NCBI GenBank assembly: GCA_036346355.1
Contig: CM070585.1
Span: forward strand, 8,757,001-8,821,000
Reading direction: 5' to 3'
DNA length: 64,000 nucleotides
From: Rhipidocladum racemiflorum
Lineage: Eukaryota; Streptophyta; Magnoliopsida; Poales; Poaceae
The translations under genes were made by a program, and so were the position numbers. Under the pieces are notes generated by a model that saw nothing but the letters and a program-made list of their open reading frames with translations, was not told the origin of the DNA and did not search any database. Of this stretch, positions 59,402-64,000 are shown in pieces. Every line of letters begins with the position of its first letter. Position 1 is the stretch's first letter.

Positions 59402-59640
59402 GTTATCACCGGTCGTCATCCTTACCTCCGGTGTCGTGGGTCAGAGCCGGCCAACTACATCATCTCCAGCATGCTTTCATGCAGAGAGAGGAACAAATTA
59501 AGAGAGTCATGGCAATGCAGATTTACTCCAGTTGGACTTTGTTGTAATTTCAATCTTTTTCTGGACTTCTGTAATTATTGGGACTATGTACTGTGTTTCT
59601 TTCTAATACAAATCAGGGTATTTCCTTTATAAAAAAATCA
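59402..59640 (+). pseudogene. Interrupted host exon end and 3' UTR, unidentified
   Basis: Directly after the Tat element a frame reads GYHRSSSLPPVSWVRAGQL and HHLQHAFMQREEQIKRVM, then AMQIYSSWTLL and stop (59545), followed by an AT-rich stretch with TTGTAATTTC and a long poly-A-signal-like zone, like a plant 3' UTR. On the other side of the element (35934-36055) GC-richer DNA has a frame AEGARSTASLRATPHAQ ending in TAG. Joined across the target site the two frames do not agree, so the gene was probably already eroded. Family not recognised. Confidence 0.35.
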
Positions 59641-60228
59641 GTGCCAAGCTATCAAAGTTACGTTACAATGGGATACCCGTCACCTGTAAACGGTTGCTCC
59701 AGACATAAACAGTACGGGCAGCGGGCGTATATGTATGTATGTATGTATGTATGTAACCACATGTACAACAGTGCATGTCCACAAATATAACTTTTATGTG
59801 CGAACAAAATTTTTATCATGTTAAAGTTTGTCACTGATCTTGTCATTACATCATATGCTAGCTGATAGTCTCTTCAGGTTGAGCTCTCTATCTTATCATT
59901 TCAAGCGGTCTCGGAAGAATCATCTTGTGACTAATCAAGCAGCTTGACAAACGCAGCAGCAAGCATAAGCACACAAACACAATGTGTAGGATAACAAGCA
60001 TCATAATTCAAGTGCAGTCAATACAAAACAGAAGTTACAAATAAGTTCTACTAAGAACCATTCACATGTAATGTCAGCATAAGTAATTTGCAGCAAAACT
60101 AAGCAAACTCAACATCACTACTCATACTATAGGAACCACAAACAGGAAAAGCATGCATAACGAATAGTGGCAATCATTTGTTTGTACAATAGCCAGAAAT
60201 CATTACTCGGCCATCTGCAGTAGCAAAT
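59640..60228. other. Intergenic DNA with (TATG)n microsatellite
   Basis: TATG repeated about six times at 59729-59755. The remainder is AT-rich and without recognisable features. Confidence 0.5.
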
Positions 60229-60814
60229 GGATCAGGTGAAGGTCCCAGGCCTCAGCCCGCCACCATAGCTAATATGACCACCTGCACGCGGAAGTGGCAT
60301 TGGCCCAACGGGCATCTCATTCTCCAAGGGAGCCTTCTTTCTGGGCCTCCAACATTTCCTTGAACTTGATTGCTTCCGGGTCAATCTCTGGCACATTTGC
60401 CTCATCAACTTCCTTCCCATCAGCGTTGGCATCATAAGGGACCAAATCTTCCGAATCAGATCGCTTGCTCCCCCTTCCTTCTAGAGCTTTCCTCAGAGGC
60501 AGTATCATGGCTCTTCCTCTTCTTCCTCATGGAGCTCCTTCCCCCTCCTCTTTAGGGGTGAAAACGGCCCGGATAATTCCTGCCCGACCTGGAATCGGAT
60601 TCGGGAAGATATTCGGATATCCGGTTGGATCCGGGACCGGATACGGACAATTGAGTTCGGATATGGGATCAGATCCGAAACAGTCAATATTTGGATAATT
60701 CAGGACGAGAACTAGATATCGGATAATTTCCCATCTGGATATTCAGATAGCTGTAGCAGTAGGGCTCTTGGACCTTGGCTAGTTGCTCCGCCAGGGCTTC
60801 CTGTCCCCTCACTC

Positions 60815-61200
60815 TTGCTCTTCCGGTCCTCCATTCGGCCGATCGGTCCATCCCCTACGCAGGCGCAGCTGCGCAGGAGGGCAGCCACTCCACCCGGCCG
60901 ATCTCCTGCGCCCCCAGCCTTGTTCCTCCGCTGGTCCTCCCCCCGGCTGAGCGACCCGCCCCTGGTATATCTGCTGCGCCCCCCAGCCCTCTGCCCTCGG
61001 CCGAGCGACCCGCCCCTAGCAGATCTGCTGCGCCTGCCCACCGGCCGATCTCCTCCGCCAAGCGCCTCATCCCCCGCCGATCTCCTGCGCCCCCCACCGG
61101 TCGATCTCCTCCGCCCCCAGCCTAGCGCCTCCACCCCCTCGCCGATCTCCTTCACCGCCGGCCCCTCCCACCCTCCACCCCCCACCCGGCCGAGTAAGAG
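60815..61200 (+). repeat. Proline-rich low-complexity GC block
   Basis: Repeated CCGATCTCCTGCGCC, GAGCGACCCGCCCCT and CTGCGCC words. Both a 154-codon plus-strand frame and a 157-codon minus-strand frame are open because of the composition. Not called a gene. Confidence 0.5.
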
Positions 61201-61436
61201 TAAGTACTTGTTTACTCAATTAATACATGTAGATCAAATGGTATCAGCGCATTGGCATTCTGATTTGATTACTTCATGAGTTCATGCTCCATGTTTGTTG
61301 TTGACTGGAGAAGCACAAATATTCCATGTGGTTTGATTCAATATATAACCCGGATATTATGGTTTGAATTTGCATATGGGAAATTTGTTTATTTATTGAA
61401 TTTGCATCTGATATAGGCTGCAAATTTCAGCTCACA

Positions 61437-61590
61437 TGGCTAGAAGGGATTCCCATATGAAAAAATCTTGCGATTGTTGCAAAAGGTACATGGACCATTT
61501 GGGTGGAAAGATGAACTGTTTCCTCAGGCGCATGACTGCTAGTTATAAACATAGCGTGGTAATCCCTTCACAAGTTCACTGTCTTCTGTG
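61437..61590 (+). pseudogene. B3-domain gene fragment, first exon
   Basis: ATG at 61437 opens MARRDSHMKKSCDCCKRYM, DHLGGKMNCFLRRMTASYK and HSVVIPSQ, then the sequence continues as GTTCAC, a possible donor. Grass B3-domain (REM-type) DNA-binding proteins commonly begin with a KSCxxCxxYxxHLxGKxxCFxRxMT segment leading into the B3 fold. Only this first segment is present; the DNA-binding barrel is absent. It lies within a hAT element, so it is probably a transduplicated exon. Confidence 0.5.
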
Positions 61591-62557
61591 CCTTATATAC
61601 ATTGTCTTTAGCATTTGATTTTACACGGAGAATTGGTCAAAATTTGTAAACTTGATTTGAGCTAGCAAGAAATGAAAGGTGCTAACTGAGTGCCCAACCC
61701 TAGGAACTAGATCCTTTTTCAAACCTGCTCTGTTCCTATTTTGAATAAAGAGATGGATGAATAGCTAGCCACATCCCATTGCATGGATTGGTGGTGCTCA
61801 TCGTCACTTAGGGGTCCAACACTAAGAAGTGGTTTATTTATCTCTCTCTTCCTTTCTTTTTTTTTTCTCCAAAAAAACAAGGGCAGGATCTCTATCCCCT
61901 TCTCCTGCTATGTAGGAATGTGAAAATATCCCTATGATTTCGAGCATCATAACAAGAGAAACATGGTATCTTGGGGTTTTGATGAGAATTCGACTCCTGC
62001 GTTACACTATATTGTTAGTAGATTCAAGAGAAAGGAGTGTAGGACTTCTAGTTCTAATTGTAGATGATTGGCATATTTTGTGTTCTACATCGATATTTCC
62101 TGACAAAAATGATAAATTCAAAGCTTCATTTAGAGTTAATATTTGCAAATCCATATAGGTCAAGTGGGAAGGCCATAACCATTTTTGCTTGTGACTTCAC
62201 TTGCATAGTCCTCCAGCCTCTAGGCAAACTCCCCTATGTGTAAACATTTGGAGAATATACATACCACCCATATGGTCTGTATGCAAACCCTCATGTGTGC
62301 AAAGCATTCGGAGAATGACCATGCCTAACCATTAGTATGTTTAGCTAGAAAACAATAATGAATTAATATTTTGGCTCAACTGGTCAATATATATACACAC
62401 ACTACATAGGACAAAAGTCTCCAAGCCAAAGAAAATATGGTACTAAATGTAGACCAACCAACACACTTATACCATTCCAACCATCACACATTGAAAATGC
62501 CTCCGTAGCATTACCTCTAGTGTAGAAACTATTTATTATGCAGTTGAAGGAGGTAAC

Positions 62558-62597
62558 GTGTATGTGTGTGTATATATATATGTATATATATATATAA
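62558..62597. repeat. Compound (TG)n(TA)n microsatellite
   Basis: TGTATGTGTGTGTATATATA-type tract inside the hAT element. Confidence 0.85.
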
Positions 62598-63110
62598 CTT
62601 GCTATTATAATTATGCATTCATGTGGTTTGATTCAATATATATTACTCTATATATATCCGTATCTCAATAATCCAGATTCGTATCTATATCTAGCTAATC
62701 CGTATCGGATTTCGAATCCAAAAAATAATATGAATTAAAATACAAAAAACGATAGACGCCTGTATCCGATCCGTTTTTTATCCCTACTTCTCTTAAGACT
62801 TCTTGTGCATCCGCGATCTCTTCCTGCTCGTTTTATCCCTAGATTCATCAGAATCGTAAGAGCCCTCTGAATCCTCATCGACCTTGCCGTCGCACTCCCT
62901 TCCCGTATCAGAGGAGCGGTGGAGATGGTGGTGGCGGCTGCGCTTTCTGCTGCGGTGACTGCCCTTGCGCACTTTCTTCTTCCTCCTAGAATCATCGATT
63001 CACTGGAATCGGATAAGCTATCTGACTCACCAGACTCCGATTCCGACGAATTCTATCAGAAGAGTCCTCCTCCTCCGAGGCGACTCGCATCGGTCGGTTT
63101 GTGCGGCTGT

Positions 63111-63418
63111 GGGCTTTGTGAGCCTTGGTGCTGCGGGCTAAGGTTTGGTCAAAAGAATCTGTTTGTTTGGGCCCTTGCCGAGTTATTACATGGGGTATAT
63201 CATGTTTTGATGGTTGATCTTGGTCTGGAAATAGGTGTTGGCCAGCATCTGGGTCCGTTAGTATCGGCAAGGGACATTTGGACTCATGGGCTTCAGCTAC
63301 AAGGAGAGAGGATGTCTTCATTAGGCCTGATTTGGGCGTACTCTCGTGCGAATGCTGTAGGTCATCAACTCATGTTGCAACTTCTTCTCAAAAAAGAAAG
63401 GAAATATTCAAGATGTAA
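63111..63418. other. Flank of the NKAP-like pseudogene
   Basis: No credible coding sequence. May include a 5' leader on the minus strand. Confidence 0.3.
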
Positions 63419-63674
63419 GACTATCTCCAGCAGCTTCCCTTACCTCTTCAAATCCCTTCATGAACAGATCCCAAATGCTCCAGCGGATTCCCTTCACGGT
63501 TCTTTTCGGAAGGGATTCAAACAGTGAATTTCTCTAGAAATGGATTCTCTCTCCAATCCCTACACAAATTCCCATGAGAGGATGCTGTTGGAGATAGTAG
63601 TAAATAAAGAGAATGAATATGAGGAAAGAACTAGGGAAGGGAATGGAATGAAGAGAAATTGCTGGAGATAGTCT
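63419..63674 (-). mobile_element. MITE, GACTATCTYCA-type ends, copy B
   Basis: Begins GACTATCTCCAGCAGCTTCC and ends TGCTGGAGATAGTC. Reverse-complemented, it aligns along its length with copy A at 30649-30893, including TTCATTC(C/T)ATTCCCTTCC and CATATTCATTC. Confidence 0.7.
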
Positions 63675-63839
63675 AACTTTCATTGGAGAACATGGAGCTT
63701 GTCTTGCAATTTTTTTTTTTGGGAAAAACTAATCTATGGTCGAGTGTAGCGTCTATCCTGTACACTTTCTCTCATATGGATCCACGTGTCCATTCCCTTT
63801 CCTGCGCGTCGTCCGCTCTATTCCCTTTGTTGCGTGTGC

Positions 63840-64000
63840 TATTCTACTCAAAATTTTCAATTCAAAAATATTTAAATAATTTTTTTTTTCAAATCAGAAG
63901 GTTCAACTCGAGAAGTTTCAAGTCGAAAAATTTTCAAAGTAGAAAGTTTGAAGTCAGAAAATAAAAAAGTTTTAAATCAAAAAGTTTCAAATCGGAAAGT
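63840..64000. repeat. Short-period repeat of AAGTTTCAAATCGAAAA type
   Basis: Degenerate units of about 17-20 bp (GAAGTTTCAAGTCGAAAA, AAGTTTGAAGTCAGAAAA, AAGTTTCAAATCGGAAAG) run to the window edge. Confidence 0.6.

Larger units (their letters stand above)
60553..62786 (+). mobile_element. Non-autonomous hAT-type element carrying gene fragments
   Basis: Ends TAGGGGTGAAAACGG and CCGTTTTTTATCCCTA form short inverted repeats. Flanks CTCCTCTT (60545-60552) and CTTCTCTT (62787-62794) match at 7 of 8 positions, the 8-bp duplication of hAT elements. The subterminal regions are full of CGGATA and TATCCG words. The interior (2.2 kb) has no transposase but contains a proline-rich GC block (60815-61200) and a B3-like exon (61437-61590). 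These are probably captured fragments. Confidence 0.7.
60229..63110 (-). pseudogene. NKAP-like (NF-kappa-B-activating protein family) pseudogene, split by a hAT element
   Basis: Two minus-strand blocks flank the element 60553-62786. The upstream block (63110-62787) encodes an acidic then arginine/serine-rich region (VASEEEDSSD, RSRKRSRHHHLHRSSD, EDSEGSYDSDESRDKTSR). The downstream block (60552-60229) has RKKRKSHDTASEESSR, GSKRSDSEDLVPYDANADGK, EIDPEAIKFKEMLEAQK and VGPMPLPRAGGHISYGGGLR. The PLPRAEGHISYGGALRPGEG motif is the hallmark of the C-terminal SynMuv domain of NKAP, a nuclear RNA-splicing and transcription cofactor. Here the frame stops shortly after LRPG, so most of that domain (about 100 residues) is missing. 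There is also a one-base shift before GSKRSD, another near 63040, and a stop at the insertion site. It looks like a processed or truncated copy and not a working gene. Confidence 0.75.

Noticed and set aside
60712..61185. Glycine-rich 157-codon minus-strand gene
   Set aside because: Mirror of a proline-rich low-complexity block inside a hAT element.

Overview
The window is plant nuclear DNA, most likely from a grass (Poaceae, probably close to rice). The reasons are: very GC-rich third codon positions at the starts of genes next to AT-rich intergenic DNA, canonical GT-AG introns, a Stowaway MITE with the CTCCCTCCGT terminus, Tourist-like MITEs, and large nested Ty3/gypsy retrotransposons with a plant-mobile-domain ORF. 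No bacterial operons, CRISPR arrays or phage genes are visible. The species assignment is inference.

Layout. (1) 1-3844 is the 3' end of a Ty3/gypsy element that begins outside the window: decayed antisense plant-mobile-domain (PMD) ORF, then a 3' LTR. (2) 7181-10635, minus strand, is a seven-exon long remorin gene, one of two apparently intact genes. (3) 10.6-27.6 kb is intergenic and full of fossils: a hAT transposase pseudogene, two LINE tails, several MITE or hairpin elements, degenerate tandem repeats, tRNA-like segments and a dispersed GAAATTTCGG-rich repeat. (4) 27686-30280 is a solo LTR on the minus strand with a perfect 5-bp target duplication. (5) 31180-32134 is a composite inverted-repeat element just upstream of the second intact gene, a single-exon carboxylesterase at 32396-33367 (+), which is followed by a Stowaway MITE. 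(6) 36056-59396 is a complete Tat-lineage Ty3/gypsy element (LTRs about 620 bp, target duplication ACAAG). Its reverse transcriptase is split by a complete Tekay/Del-type element at 40973-52844 (LTRs about 3.44 kb, target duplication CTTAT). (7) 60229-63110 is an NKAP-like pseudogene on the minus strand, split by a hAT-type element (60553-62786, 8-bp target duplication) that itself carries an exon resembling the start of a B3-domain gene.

How things fit together. The two intact genes are independent: a plasma-membrane scaffold protein and a soluble alpha/beta hydrolase. Most of the rest is layered transposition. The Tat element carries, on the opposite strand between integrase and the 3' LTR, an intron-containing PMD plus coiled-coil gene; the partial element at the window start carries a related one. 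Comparing the two copies of the 3.4-kb LTR shows that differences concentrate at CAG/CTG, which often appear as CG, CGG, CCG or TCG. Many reading-frame breaks in the elements sit at the same motif. Base-calling error at CHG-methylated sites in a long-read assembly explains this better than natural mutation, so the elements may be less broken than they look.
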